Shown here in pieces: positions 1 to 7,812 of a stretch of DNA of 64,000 bases. The translations under genes were made by a program, and so were the position numbers. Every line of letters begins with the position of its first letter. Positions within the stretch are counted from its first letter, which is position 1. The notes beneath the pieces were generated by a model. That model was not told where the DNA came from, searched no databases, and worked only from the letters and a program-made list of their open reading frames with translations. Source of the DNA: JAIUNP01 sp020161975. Lineage in GTDB: Bacteria > Pseudomonadota > Alphaproteobacteria > Rhizobiales > Beijerinckiaceae. The DNA lies in assembly GCA_036745275.1 (NCBI GenBank), contig DAIOGK010000005.1, forward strand, positions 62,001 to 126,000, written 5' to 3'.

Positions 1-80
1 GGCATGAGCTGTTTGGAGACCGCCAGCGTGATCGGATGAAGCCGCGTGCCGCTGCCCCCGGCCAGAATGATGCCCTTCAT
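1..80 (-). CDS. rfbA: Glucose-1-phosphate thymidylyltransferase, N-terminal fragment (cut by window edge)
   Basis: Reading leftwards from the ATG at 80, the first residues are MKGIILAGGSGTRLHPIT, the nucleotide-binding signature (GGSGTRL) of RmlA/RfbA sugar nucleotidylyltransferases. The enzyme joins dTTP and glucose-1-phosphate to give dTDP-glucose, the first step to dTDP-rhamnose. Only about 26 residues lie in the window. Its ATG overlaps the stop of rfbD (ATGA), so it is the distal, translationally coupled gene of the rfbB-rfbD-rfbA run. Confidence 0.85.
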   Translation of the reverse strand, partial: MKGIILAGGSGTRLHPITLAVSKQLM

Positions 81-985
81 GTCTTTTTATCCTCATCGGC
101 GGCGCGCTGTGCCGCAATTGCATCCATGCAGCGATCAAGCGCATCGCGCCAGTCTGGCAGGGTCACGCCATGCGTTGACGTCAGTCGGCCGCAGTCGAGC
201 CGCGAATTGGCAGGCCTCCGGGCCGGTGTCGGATAGTCTGCGGTCAGGATGGGCCGCACACGGGCCCGCGGCAGTCGGCGCGCGCCGGCACGGGCAAAGA
301 TCGCCTCGGCAAACCCCGCCCAGGTCGTAGCCCCCGCGCCGGTCATGTGGAAAATGCCGCGCAGGCGCGGTTCATGCGGGTCGGCAACCAGATTGCGCGC
401 CACCGCAATCACAGCGTCGGCGATATCCGGGGCATAGGTCGGCGCGCCCTGCTGATCGGAGACGACGCCGACCTCATCGCGCGTCTCGGCGAGACGCAGC
501 ATGGTGGCGACGAAGTTCTTGCCCGCCGCCGCATAAACCCAGGAGGTGCGCAGAATGGCGTGGTTATCGGTCGCCGCAGCCACCGCGCGCTCGCCAGCAA
601 GCTTTGACTGGCCGTAAACATTGGCCGGCGCCACCGCATCGGTTTCCACATAGGGGACAGGATTCGTTCCATCGAACACATAATCGGTAGAGAGGTGGAT
701 GACGGGCACCGCCAGTCGCGCCGCCGCTCTGGCCACCGCACCGGCGCCCGCACCGTTGATGGCGAAGGCGGCTTCCCGTTCCGTCTCGGCAAGATCAACC
801 GCCGTGAAGGCCGCAGCATTCACCACCACATCCGGAGACAGCGCAGCCAGCGCCACGTCAACGCCGTCGGGATGGAGAAGATCGATCTCGGGCCGCCCTG
901 CTGGGATCACCACAACGCCATGCCCTGCTGCCGCCTGAAGCGCGCGCGTGACCTGCCCCGCCCGTCCGGTCACGACCAGGCGCAT
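77..985 (-). CDS. rfbD: dTDP-4-dehydrorhamnose reductase
   Basis: 302 aa, normal length for RmlD/RfbD, which reduces dTDP-4-keto-L-rhamnose to dTDP-L-rhamnose with NAD(P)H in the cytoplasm. The N-terminal Rossmann loop reads GRAGQVTRAL (residues 7-16); most relatives have a glycine where this one has T13. The SDR catalytic pair is visible as YGQSK. A STDYVFDG segment typical of the family precedes it. The gene overlaps rfbB at one end by one base and rfbA at the other by four, so the three are one operon. rfbC, the epimerase of the pathway, is not in the window and may lie beyond the left edge. Confidence 0.93.
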   Translation of the reverse strand: MRLVVTGRAGQVTRALQAAAGHGVVVIPAGRPEIDLLHPDGVDVALAALSPDVVVNAAAFTAVDLAETEREAAFAINGAGAGAVARAAARLAVPVIHLSTDYVFDGTNPVPYVETDAVAPANVYGQSKLAGERAVAAATDNHAILRTSWVYAAAGKNFVATMLRLAETRDEVGVVSDQQGAPTYAPDIADAVIAVARNLVADPHEPRLRGIFHMTGAGATTWAGFAEAIFARAGARRLPRARVRPILTADYPTPARRPANSRLDCGRLTSTHGVTLPDWRDALDRCMDAIAAQRAADEDKKT

Positions 986-2085
986 CAGCGTTCCTCATCC
1001 AGCAGAAGTCCCAGTCGTTCCCCTGCATAGACCTTATCGCGCAGGGGCCGCCACCACCATTCATTGGCGAGATACCAGCGGATGGTCTTTTCCAGCCCGG
1101 TCTCGAAGGTCTCTTCGGCGCGCCAGCCGAGTTCCGTCTCCAGCCGTGTCGCATCGATTGCATAGCGCATGTCGTGACCGGGCCGGTCGGCCACCGGCGT
1201 GATCAGCCGGCGATGCGGCGCACCGTCAGGCTTCAGCCGGTCGAGATGATCACAGATCATTGTGACAACATCGATGTTCCGCTTTTCGTTGCGCCCGCCG
1301 ACGTTGTAGGTCCGCCCCGGCGCGCCCCTGCTGACGATCAGATCCAGCGCCCGGGCATGGTCCTCGACATAAAGCCAGTCGCGCACATTCTGGCCGGAAC
1401 CATAGAGCGGCAGCGGCTTGCCGTGCAGCGCATTGAGGATCATCAAAGGGATGAGCTTTTCCGGGAAGTGGAACGGCCCGTAATTGTTGGAACAGTTGGA
1501 AATCAGCGCTGGAAAGCCATAGGTCCGGTGCCAGGCCGCAACGAGGTGATCTGCCGCCGCCTTGGAGGCCGAATAGGGCGAGGACGGATCATAGGCCGTC
1601 GCCTCGGTGAACAGTCCTGTCTCGCCCAGCGAGCCATAAACCTCGTCAGTGGAAACATGAAGAAAACGGAAGCCGTCGCGCGCAGCCGCAGGCAGCGACT
1701 GCCAATAGGCCCGCGCCGCTTCCAGCAGAACAAAGGTCCCGACGATATTGGTCTCGATAAAGGCCCCCGCCCCGGCGATGGAACGGTCGACGTGGCTTTC
1801 GGCGGCCAGATGCAGGATGGCATCCGGCCGGAAGGTCGCGAGCGTGGACTGAATGCCATCGCGGTCGCCAATGTCCATCTGGACAAAGCGGTAGTTCGGC
1901 ACATTCGAGATCGCGCGCAGCGAGGCGAGATTGCCGGCGTAGGTCAGCTTGTCAACGTTCAGAACCTCATCGCCCGCAGCCACCAGATGTCGGCAGAGTG
2001 CGGAGCCGATAAACCCGGCCCCGCCCGTCACGAGGAGGCGGCGGGGCGGCGCTTCACGAACCGCCGGCTTGGCAGCAAGGGTCAT
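985..2085 (-). CDS. rfbB: dTDP-glucose 4,6-dehydratase
   Basis: 366 aa extended SDR enzyme that converts dTDP-glucose to dTDP-4-keto-6-deoxyglucose. The NAD-binding motif GGAGFIGS is at residues 21-28, after a short non-conserved N-terminal extension. The family signature STDEVYG and the catalytic YSASK are both present, as is the sugar-nucleotide-binding stretch SNCSNNYGPF. It overlaps the upstream glycosyltransferase by four bases (ATGA) and rfbD by one base. The product would feed rhamnose into O-antigen, capsule or a related glycan. Confidence 0.95.
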   Translation of the reverse strand: MTLAAKPAVREAPPRRLLVTGGAGFIGSALCRHLVAAGDEVLNVDKLTYAGNLASLRAISNVPNYRFVQMDIGDRDGIQSTLATFRPDAILHLAAESHVDRSIAGAGAFIETNIVGTFVLLEAARAYWQSLPAAARDGFRFLHVSTDEVYGSLGETGLFTEATAYDPSSPYSASKAAADHLVAAWHRTYGFPALISNCSNNYGPFHFPEKLIPLMILNALHGKPLPLYGSGQNVRDWLYVEDHARALDLIVSRGAPGRTYNVGGRNEKRNIDVVTMICDHLDRLKPDGAPHRRLITPVADRPGHDMRYAIDATRLETELGWRAEETFETGLEKTIRWYLANEWWWRPLRDKVYAGERLGLLLDEER

Positions 2086-3269
2086 GCGTCCGGTCTTTCA
2101 GCGCGGCGCCGTTCAAGAAGGTGCGGCTGCACATCCCAAAGATCCGTAAGCATTTTCCGCGCCACCCAATCCCAGCCAAAATGCGCCTCTGCGAAGGCCC
2201 TCGCCTCGGTTTCCTCCTCCGGCGTGCCATGGTCAAGCCCTTCGGCGATGGCCAAGGCAAAGGCCCGCGCGTCACCCGGATTTGCCAGCCGCAGCCAGGC
2301 GGGATTGTTCCGTTGCCGCACACCCGGCAGGTCGCTGGCCACCACCCGGCGCCCGGCAGCGGCATAATCCCGGATTTTCAGGGGCGACAGGCCGGTCAGG
2401 TCGCCGTGCCGATTCTTGAACGGTGCCAGCGCGATATCGGCTGCCGCAATATGCCGGATCGCCTCGCTCTGCGGCAACCAGCCCGTCATGGTCACCGCCT
2501 CGCCAAAGCGTTCGCAATCGGCCCGGATCGCCCCGAATCGCCGCCCGCCTCCGACGATCGTCAGCCGCACGTCGCGCCCGCTCTTGCGCAGGATGTCCAG
2601 CGCGGCAAGCACCATGTCCATGTCGATGGCTTCCCAGAGGTTGCCAACAAAGACCAGACGCTTCCCCTCCACCGGCAGGCCCAGGGCTCGCCGGCTTTCG
2701 GCCCGGTCAAGCGGCTTGAAGACGCTCAGATCGACGCCGGTGGAGATGGCGCGGATGCGTTCACCGGGAATGCCGTTCTGTTCCACCCGGCGCGCGAGCC
2801 CGGATGTGACCACGCGAATGCGATCGGCCATGAACAATTCGCGGCGCTGCATATAGCCGATCAGATGCCGGAACGGCCGTGCCCGGCGCACGAACTGCGC
2901 CTCGTCCTGTAACCAGCCATTCAATTCCAGCGTGAGGCGTAGGGGCCGAAACGAGCGCGCCAGCCAGGTCACGAAAGACGATCCCGGCGCCGAGCGAACA
3001 TGCACCACCGACTGACGGGACCGGTACAGCGCTGGCACGGCGAGCAGAAAGACCACGGCGCCCGGCAGGCGCAATCTGCGTGGATTGGCAACGAAGTTGG
3101 CGTTGACCGCCGGGTCCAGCGCGACGGCGAGCGGCCCATCTGGCCGGGCCGCCACCAGCGTCACGCTCGCCCCCAGCCGTGCAACCGCGTTGGCGATATT
3201 GATCGCATGAACTGCCGGCCCGCTCGCCTCGCCGAGGTCACAGCTCGTGATGAATGTCAGCCTGAGCAA
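2082..3269 (-). CDS. Glycosyltransferase, GT4 family
   Basis: About 395 aa GT-B fold enzyme. The N-terminal part (TFITSCDLGEASGPAVHA) is the acceptor domain. The C-terminal donor domain contains FVGNLWEAIDMDMVLAAL and a region with LSPLKIRDYAAAGRRVVASD, where the usual acidic E-x7-E motif is reduced. The open frame reaches a TTG at 3293, but a second TTG at 3269 has a good ribosome-binding site just upstream (GGGAGAGAG) and gives the expected start MLRLTFITS, so I use 3269. It is the first gene of the run with rfbB, rfbD and rfbA, so rhamnosyl transfer or work on a rhamnose-containing glycan is a reasonable inference. The exact linkage cannot be read from the sequence. Confidence 0.85.
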   Translation of the reverse strand: MLRLTFITSCDLGEASGPAVHAINIANAVARLGASVTLVAARPDGPLAVALDPAVNANFVANPRRLRLPGAVVFLLAVPALYRSRQSVVHVRSAPGSSFVTWLARSFRPLRLTLELNGWLQDEAQFVRRARPFRHLIGYMQRRELFMADRIRVVTSGLARRVEQNGIPGERIRAISTGVDLSVFKPLDRAESRRALGLPVEGKRLVFVGNLWEAIDMDMVLAALDILRKSGRDVRLTIVGGGRRFGAIRADCERFGEAVTMTGWLPQSEAIRHIAAADIALAPFKNRHGDLTGLSPLKIRDYAAAGRRVVASDLPGVRQRNNPAWLRLANPGDARAFALAIAEGLDHGTPEEETEARAFAEAHFGWDWVARKMLTDLWDVQPHLLERRRAERPDA

Positions 3270-3469
3270 ACTCTCTCTCCCGGCGCCACACAACCATTGT
3301 ATTCAGGTCAGGTGTGCCATGGCTCAGATGGTTGATTTCCATGGGTTGAGGTCGTAAGACGGTCGCGCTGCAAAAGCGGGCTGTCCGCAGTGTGTATCGG
3401 ACATGACCTCCCCGGGCGTCAATTCAAAACGCGCAAACTCTCGTTCATCGCGTTCCCACAGGTTTCGAT

Positions 3470-4444
3470 ATGCAGAAGAAATATGCGTTGATTGGTGCCG
3501 CCGGTTACATTGCGCCGCGCCACATGGATGCCATCGCCCGCAACAACGGCGATCTGGTTGCTGCCTATGACTTGACTGATTCGGTCGGCCGGCTGGATGC
3601 CCATTTCCCGAACGCTCAGTTCTTCGTGAACTTCGAGCGTTTCGCGGCCTATCTCGACAAGCTGAAGAAGCAGGGTCGCGGAGCGGACATGGTGTCGATC
3701 TGCTCACCCAACTACATGCACAAGTCGCACATCCAGTTTGCCCTGCGCGATGGCATGGATGCGATCTGCGAAAAGCCGCTGGTCCTCGACCCCGAGGATA
3801 TCGACGATCTCGTCGAGCTTGAAAAGGCGACGGGCCGCAAGGTCAACACGATCCTGCAACTGCGTCTGCACCCGGCCATCGTCAAGCTGCGGGAGACCGT
3901 GCAGGCGGACACCACCGGCACCATTTATGACGCCGAACTCACCTATGTGACCCGGCGCGGCCAATGGTATTACGAAAGCTGGAAAGGCGATGTGTCGCGT
4001 TCCGGCGGCATCGCCTCCAACATCGGCGTGCATTTCTTCGATACGCTCTCATTCGTCTTCGGCCCGTTGAAGCGCAACGTCGTGCATCATCGCGCCATGG
4101 ATTGTGCGGCGGGCTATCTTGAGTTCGAGCGCGCCCGCGTGCGCTGGTTCCTTTCCATCAACGGGCGCGACAAGGATGAGGGCGAGGGATTCGCCCGCCG
4201 CTGCCTCGATATTCCGGGGGTCGGCTTTTACGACTTCTCGAAGGGTTTCGAGGATCTACACGCCGTCAGCTACGCCGAGATCGTCAACGGGCGCGGCTTC
4301 CCGCTGACCGAGGTTCGCCCCTCAATCGCCGCCGTCGCGCGCATTCGCGATGCGGCCATCGAGCGCGGCATCGGCTCGGAGCATCCGATGGTCGCCCGTG
4401 TGCTTGCCGACAAGGATCGCTATCGCGATGGCTACCCAGTTTAA
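3470..4444 (+). CDS. wlbA: UDP-N-acetylglucosaminuronate 3-dehydrogenase, WlbA/WbpB-type (Gfo/Idh/MocA family)
   Basis: 324 aa. The N-terminus (ALIGAAGYIAPRHMDAI) and the segment VSICSPNYMH...CEKPLVL match the WlbA/WbpB group closely. EKP at residues 101-103 is the nicotinamide/substrate site of Gfo/Idh/MocA enzymes. WlbA/WbpB oxidises C3 of UDP-GlcNAcA, giving the 3-keto sugar that WlbC/WbpE aminates. It heads a plus-strand set with wlbB (overlapping start) and wlbC. It diverges from the rfb operon across 200 bases, where the promoters should lie. UDP-GlcNAc 6-dehydrogenase (WbpA), which supplies its substrate, is not in the window. Confidence 0.92.
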   Translation: MQKKYALIGAAGYIAPRHMDAIARNNGDLVAAYDLTDSVGRLDAHFPNAQFFVNFERFAAYLDKLKKQGRGADMVSICSPNYMHKSHIQFALRDGMDAICEKPLVLDPEDIDDLVELEKATGRKVNTILQLRLHPAIVKLRETVQADTTGTIYDAELTYVTRRGQWYYESWKGDVSRSGGIASNIGVHFFDTLSFVFGPLKRNVVHHRAMDCAAGYLEFERARVRWFLSINGRDKDEGEGFARRCLDIPGVGFYDFSKGFEDLHAVSYAEIVNGRGFPLTEVRPSIAAVARIRDAAIERGIGSEHPMVARVLADKDRYRDGYPV

Positions 4445-5030
4445 GGCGAATTGGTCTGAAAAGGGCGTCAAGGTCCACGAAAGCGCCTATATCGACGATG
4501 ACGCAATGCCCATCGGGGCCGGCACCGCGATCTGGCATTTTGCTCATATCCTGAATGGCTGCTCGATCGGCGCAAACTGCTCGATCGGCCAGAACGTGAT
4601 GATCGGCCCGTCGGTAACGGTCGGAGATCAGTGCAAGATCCAGAACAATGTTGCGCTCTACAAGGGCGTCACGCTGGAGGATGGGGTGTTCTGCGGCCCG
4701 TCCTGTGTCTTCACCAACGTCAACAATCCCCGCGCTTTCATTGAACGCAAGAACGAGTTCGCCGAAACCCGCGTCGGGCGCGGCGCGTCGATCGGCGCCA
4801 ACGCCACCATCGTCTGCGGGCACAATCTGGGCGAATACTGCTTCATCGCCGCCGGCGCGGTGGTGACAAGCAACGTGCCGGCCTATGCGCTGATGGCCGG
4901 CGTTCCCGCCCGCCGCATCGGCTGGGTCAGCCGCGCTGGCCGCAAACTCGGCAAGAACCTCACCTGCCCCGATACCGGCGAGCGCTATCGCGAAACCGCC
5001 GAGGGCACACTCGAACCTCTCGGGAACTGA
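4428..5030 (+). CDS. wlbB: UDP-2-acetamido-3-amino-2,3-dideoxyglucuronate N-acetyltransferase, WlbB/WbpD-type
   Basis: 200 aa left-handed beta-helix acyltransferase. Hexapeptide repeats run through the first 150 residues (for example IGANCSIGQNVMIG). The family-typical insert CVFTNVNNPRAFIERKNEF and the CoA-binding turn GAVVTSNVPAYALMAGVPAR are present. The open frame extends to 4350, but the ATG at 4428 gives MATQFKANW, overlaps the end of wlbA by 17 bases and matches family length, so I prefer it. It acetylates the 3-amino group made by WlbC, giving UDP-GlcNAc(3NAc)A. Confidence 0.92.
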   Translation: MATQFKANWSEKGVKVHESAYIDDDAMPIGAGTAIWHFAHILNGCSIGANCSIGQNVMIGPSVTVGDQCKIQNNVALYKGVTLEDGVFCGPSCVFTNVNNPRAFIERKNEFAETRVGRGASIGANATIVCGHNLGEYCFIAAGAVVTSNVPAYALMAGVPARRIGWVSRAGRKLGKNLTCPDTGERYRETAEGTLEPLGN

Positions 5031-5031
5031 C

Positions 5032-6165
5032 ATGGCCGCCGCCACCATTGACTTCATCGACCTGAAGGCCCAGCAGGCCCGCATCCGCCGCGAGATCGAC
5101 GCCGCCATCACGCGCGTGCTCGATCACGGGCAGTACATCATGGGCCCTGAAGTGAAGACGCTGGAGAAGGACCTCGCAGCCTTTACGGGGGCAAAACACG
5201 CAATCTCCTGCGCTTCGGGCACGGATGCGCTGCTGATCGCCATGATGGCCAAGGGCATCGGCCCCGGCGATGCGGTGCTCTGCCCCGCCTTCACCTATAC
5301 GGCAACGCCGGAAACCATCGCACTGATCGGCGCCAGCCCCGTGTTTGTGGATGTGGAGGACGGCAGCTTCAACCTCGATGTCAAAGGCCTTGAGGCGGGC
5401 ATTGCTGCTGCGAAAACGGCCGGGCTGACCCCGCGCGCCATCATTGCAGTCGATCTCTTCGGCCAGCCTGCCGCCTATGATGCCATCCGCGCCTTCGCCG
5501 ATGCCCACAAGCTGTGGATCCTGGCGGATGCGGCCCAGTCCTTCGGCGCAACGCTGCAAGGCAAGACGGTCGGCACCCTGGGTGATATCACCGCAACCAG
5601 CTTTTTCCCGGCCAAACCGCTGGGGTGCTATGGCGACGGCGGTGCAATTTTCGTCGATGACGACGGCCTGGCCAAGGTGATGGATTCCATCCGCCTGCAC
5701 GGCAAGGGGGAAGACAAGTACGACATCGTGCGCATAGGCATCAATGGTCGCCTCGACACGATCCAGGCTGCAATTCTCATCGAGAAACTGAAGATTTTCA
5801 AAGACGAGATCGCCGCGCGCAATGCGGTGGCCCAACGCTTCACCACCAGTCTTCGCAGCGTTGTGACAGTGCCCGAAGTGCGCCAGTCCGCCACGTCCGT
5901 CTGGGCGCAATATACGCTTCAGGTGCCGGCCGACCGCCGCGCAGCGATTGCTGCCAGCCTCAAGGCGGCAGGCGTGCCGACACAGATCTACTATCCCCGC
6001 CCCGTGCCCGCACAGGAAGCTTACGCGAAATACCCGGTGGCCAGTGGCGGCGTCCCGGTCTCTGATCGCCTGTCACGGGAGGTTCTCAGCCTGCCGATGC
6101 ATCCCTATCTCGACGAGGCCACGCAGGACCGCATCATCTCGGCGGTGAAAGCGGCGGTCGCCTGA
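5032..6165 (+). CDS. wlbC: UDP-2-acetamido-2-deoxy-3-keto-glucuronate aminotransferase, WlbC/WbpE-type (DegT/DnrJ/EryC1/StrS)
   Basis: 377 aa PLP enzyme. The N-terminus IDFIDLKAQQARIR is typical of this sugar aminotransferase group. The PLP lysine is K195 in SFFPAKPLGCYGDGG; the cofactor-binding aspartate lies in LADAAQSFG. The ATG follows the wlbB stop by one base, so it is translationally linked. It aminates the 3-keto sugar made by WlbA, using glutamate. The following UDP-sugar 2-epimerase (WbpI-like) of the ManNAc(3NAc)A branch is absent here, so the final sugar could be the gluco- or manno-form. Confidence 0.92.
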   Translation: MAAATIDFIDLKAQQARIRREIDAAITRVLDHGQYIMGPEVKTLEKDLAAFTGAKHAISCASGTDALLIAMMAKGIGPGDAVLCPAFTYTATPETIALIGASPVFVDVEDGSFNLDVKGLEAGIAAAKTAGLTPRAIIAVDLFGQPAAYDAIRAFADAHKLWILADAAQSFGATLQGKTVGTLGDITATSFFPAKPLGCYGDGGAIFVDDDGLAKVMDSIRLHGKGEDKYDIVRIGINGRLDTIQAAILIEKLKIFKDEIAARNAVAQRFTTSLRSVVTVPEVRQSATSVWAQYTLQVPADRRAAIAASLKAAGVPTQIYYPRPVPAQEAYAKYPVASGGVPVSDRLSREVLSLPMHPYLDEATQDRIISAVKAAVA

Positions 6166-6185
6166 TCATGAAACACACGCCTTGT

Positions 6186-6203
6186 CCCGGGCCAGGGCCC
6201 GGG
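6186..6203. terminator. GC-rich hairpin between convergent wlbC and tatC
   Basis: Perfect 8-bp inverted repeat CCCGGGCC-AG-GGCCCGGG in the 55-base gap between two convergent genes. Its position suits a bidirectional terminator or REP-like palindrome. There is no T-run after it on either strand, so rho-independent termination is uncertain. Confidence 0.4.
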
Positions 6204-6220
6204 TTCAGGCCTGCTTCGGT

Positions 6221-7030
6221 TCAGGCTTCTTCGCTTGACTTCGTCTCCGGCTGCGCCCTCTTTTTCTCGGCCCAGCGAACGGAATAGATGGAGAGCTCGT
6301 AAAGCGCCATCGACGGCACAGCCAGCGCGAACTGGCTGATGATATCCGGCGGCGTCAGGATTGCCGCAATGATGAAGACGACGACGATAGCATAGCGCCG
6401 TTTCTCGATGAGAAACTGCGAATCAATGATGCCTACCCTGCCCAGCAGCGTGAGCACGACCGGCAACTGAAAAGTGATGCCGAAGGCAAAGATCAGCGTC
6501 ATGATCAGCGACAGATAGTCATCGACCTTCGGCAGAAGCGAAATCTGCGCGGAATTATCGGTCAGGTTCTGCTGCATCGCGATGGAGAATTTCATCAGAA
6601 GCGGCATTGCCACGAACATCACGCAAAGCGCGCCGAGGAAAAACAGCACCGGCGTCGCAATCAGGAACGGCCGGAAGGCATCACGCTCATCCTTGTAGAG
6701 CCCCGGCGCCACGAAGCGGTAAATCTGGGTAGCGATCACAGGAAACGAGAGAAAAGCACCGCCAAACACCGCCAGCTTGAGCTGCACGAAGAAATATTCG
6801 AGCGGATGGGTATAGATCAGCGGCGCCTTTTCCGGCCCGCCTGCCGCCCAGATATAAGGCCACACCAGAATGCCGTAGATCTGCTTGGCAACGGCAAAAC
6901 ACAGGATGGTCATAACGAAAAACGCCAGCGCAGCCTTGATGAGGCGCGAGCGCAATTCGATGAGATGTTCGATCAACGGAGCTTTGGACGCGTCGATATC
7001 GTCCTGTCCCGCGCGCGGCAATTCGTTCAT
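6221..7030 (-). CDS. tatC: Sec-independent protein translocase subunit TatC
   Basis: 269 aa with six hydrophobic segments. It carries the TatC N-terminal signature LIEHLIELRSRL and the first-loop signature around FVAPGLYKDERDAF, then FGITFQLPVVL in the fourth helix. TatC recognises twin-arginine signal peptides in the inner membrane and works with TatA and TatB. It overlaps tatB by four bases (ATGA) and ends the minus-strand run. In related genomes serS usually follows; here the run stops against the convergent wlb genes. Confidence 0.96.
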   Translation of the reverse strand: MNELPRAGQDDIDASKAPLIEHLIELRSRLIKAALAFFVMTILCFAVAKQIYGILVWPYIWAAGGPEKAPLIYTHPLEYFFVQLKLAVFGGAFLSFPVIATQIYRFVAPGLYKDERDAFRPFLIATPVLFFLGALCVMFVAMPLLMKFSIAMQQNLTDNSAQISLLPKVDDYLSLIMTLIFAFGITFQLPVVLTLLGRVGIIDSQFLIEKRRYAIVVVFIIAAILTPPDIISQFALAVPSMALYELSIYSVRWAEKKRAQPETKSSEEA

Positions 7031-7506
7031 GCGGCGTCTCCGCCCTTCGGCTTTCTCGCGCGCTTCGGCTTGGCCGGTGGCGCGGCGGGCGGTTCGGGTT
7101 CAATCACCGGCTCGACTGGCAACGAAACGACCGGCGGCGTCTCGATCACCGGGTCCATCACAGAAACCGGCGGCCCCTGCTCAACCGGCGCCATCGCGGC
7201 CGCCTCGGCAGAGCGGGTTGCCCCCTTCATCTCATCCACCGTCGAACGAATCTCGTTTCGGATGGTGTTGATGGGGTTGAAGCTGGTCGCGGAATTCACC
7301 GTGTCCTGCACGGATTTCTGCGCTTCGTGCAGGTCTGCCTCGCGCATGGCATCATCAAACTGCTGGCGGAACTCGCCCGCCATGCGCTTGAGCTTGCCAA
7401 CCGTCTGCCCGACTGAGCGCAACACGCCCGGCAGTTCCTTTGGGCCAATCACGACGAGCGCAATAGCACCAACCACCAGAAATTCACCGGCGCTGATATC
7501 GAACAT
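7027..7506 (-). CDS. tatB: Sec-independent protein translocase subunit TatB
   Basis: 159 aa. One N-terminal transmembrane helix (residues 5-20) is followed by GPKELP (21-26), the TatB hinge, and an amphipathic helix GVLRSVGQTVGKLKRM. The C-terminal third is a Pro/Glu-rich tail ending in basic residues. It pairs with TatC to form the receptor for folded Tat substrates. It overlaps tatC by four bases and lies 40 bases after tatA. Confidence 0.95.
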   Translation of the reverse strand: MFDISAGEFLVVGAIALVVIGPKELPGVLRSVGQTVGKLKRMAGEFRQQFDDAMREADLHEAQKSVQDTVNSATSFNPINTIRNEIRSTVDEMKGATRSAEAAAMAPVEQGPPVSVMDPVIETPPVVSLPVEPVIEPEPPAAPPAKPKRARKPKGGDAA

Positions 7507-7546
7507 GTGCGGTCAACCTGGCGCTTGCGCGCCCCACGCTGGCGGT

Positions 7547-7774
7547 TCAGCCGACCTTCTGGTCGGTTTTCGGTGCGACAGGAGCCGCAGGCTGGTTCTC
7601 GATCGGCTTTGCGTCGACGACCTCTTTCTTGTCGTCCTCTTCGGCCATGCCCTTCTTGAACGCCTTGATGCCCTGCGCAAATTCACCCATCACGCCGGAA
7701 ATCTTGCCCCGGCCGAACAGCAGGACGATGATGGCCGCAACCACCAGCCAGTGCCACAAACTCATGCTACCCAT
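7547..7774 (-). CDS. tatA: Sec-independent protein translocase subunit TatA
   Basis: 75 aa. The single helix (about residues 6-20) ends in FGRGKI (20-25), the TatA hinge, followed by the amphipathic helix and an acidic then Pro-rich tail. TatA multimers form the transport pore. The ATG at 7774 has GAGG seven bases upstream; a second ATG three codons in is possible. First of tatABC, 38 bases after the ABC ATPase gene. Confidence 0.95.
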   Translation of the reverse strand: MGSMSLWHWLVVAAIIVLLFGRGKISGVMGEFAQGIKAFKKGMAEEDDKKEVVDAKPIENQPAAPVAPKTDQKVG

Positions 7775-7812
7775 AGCTGATCCTCACCTGGGACTTTAAC
7801 GTTGCGCGGAAC

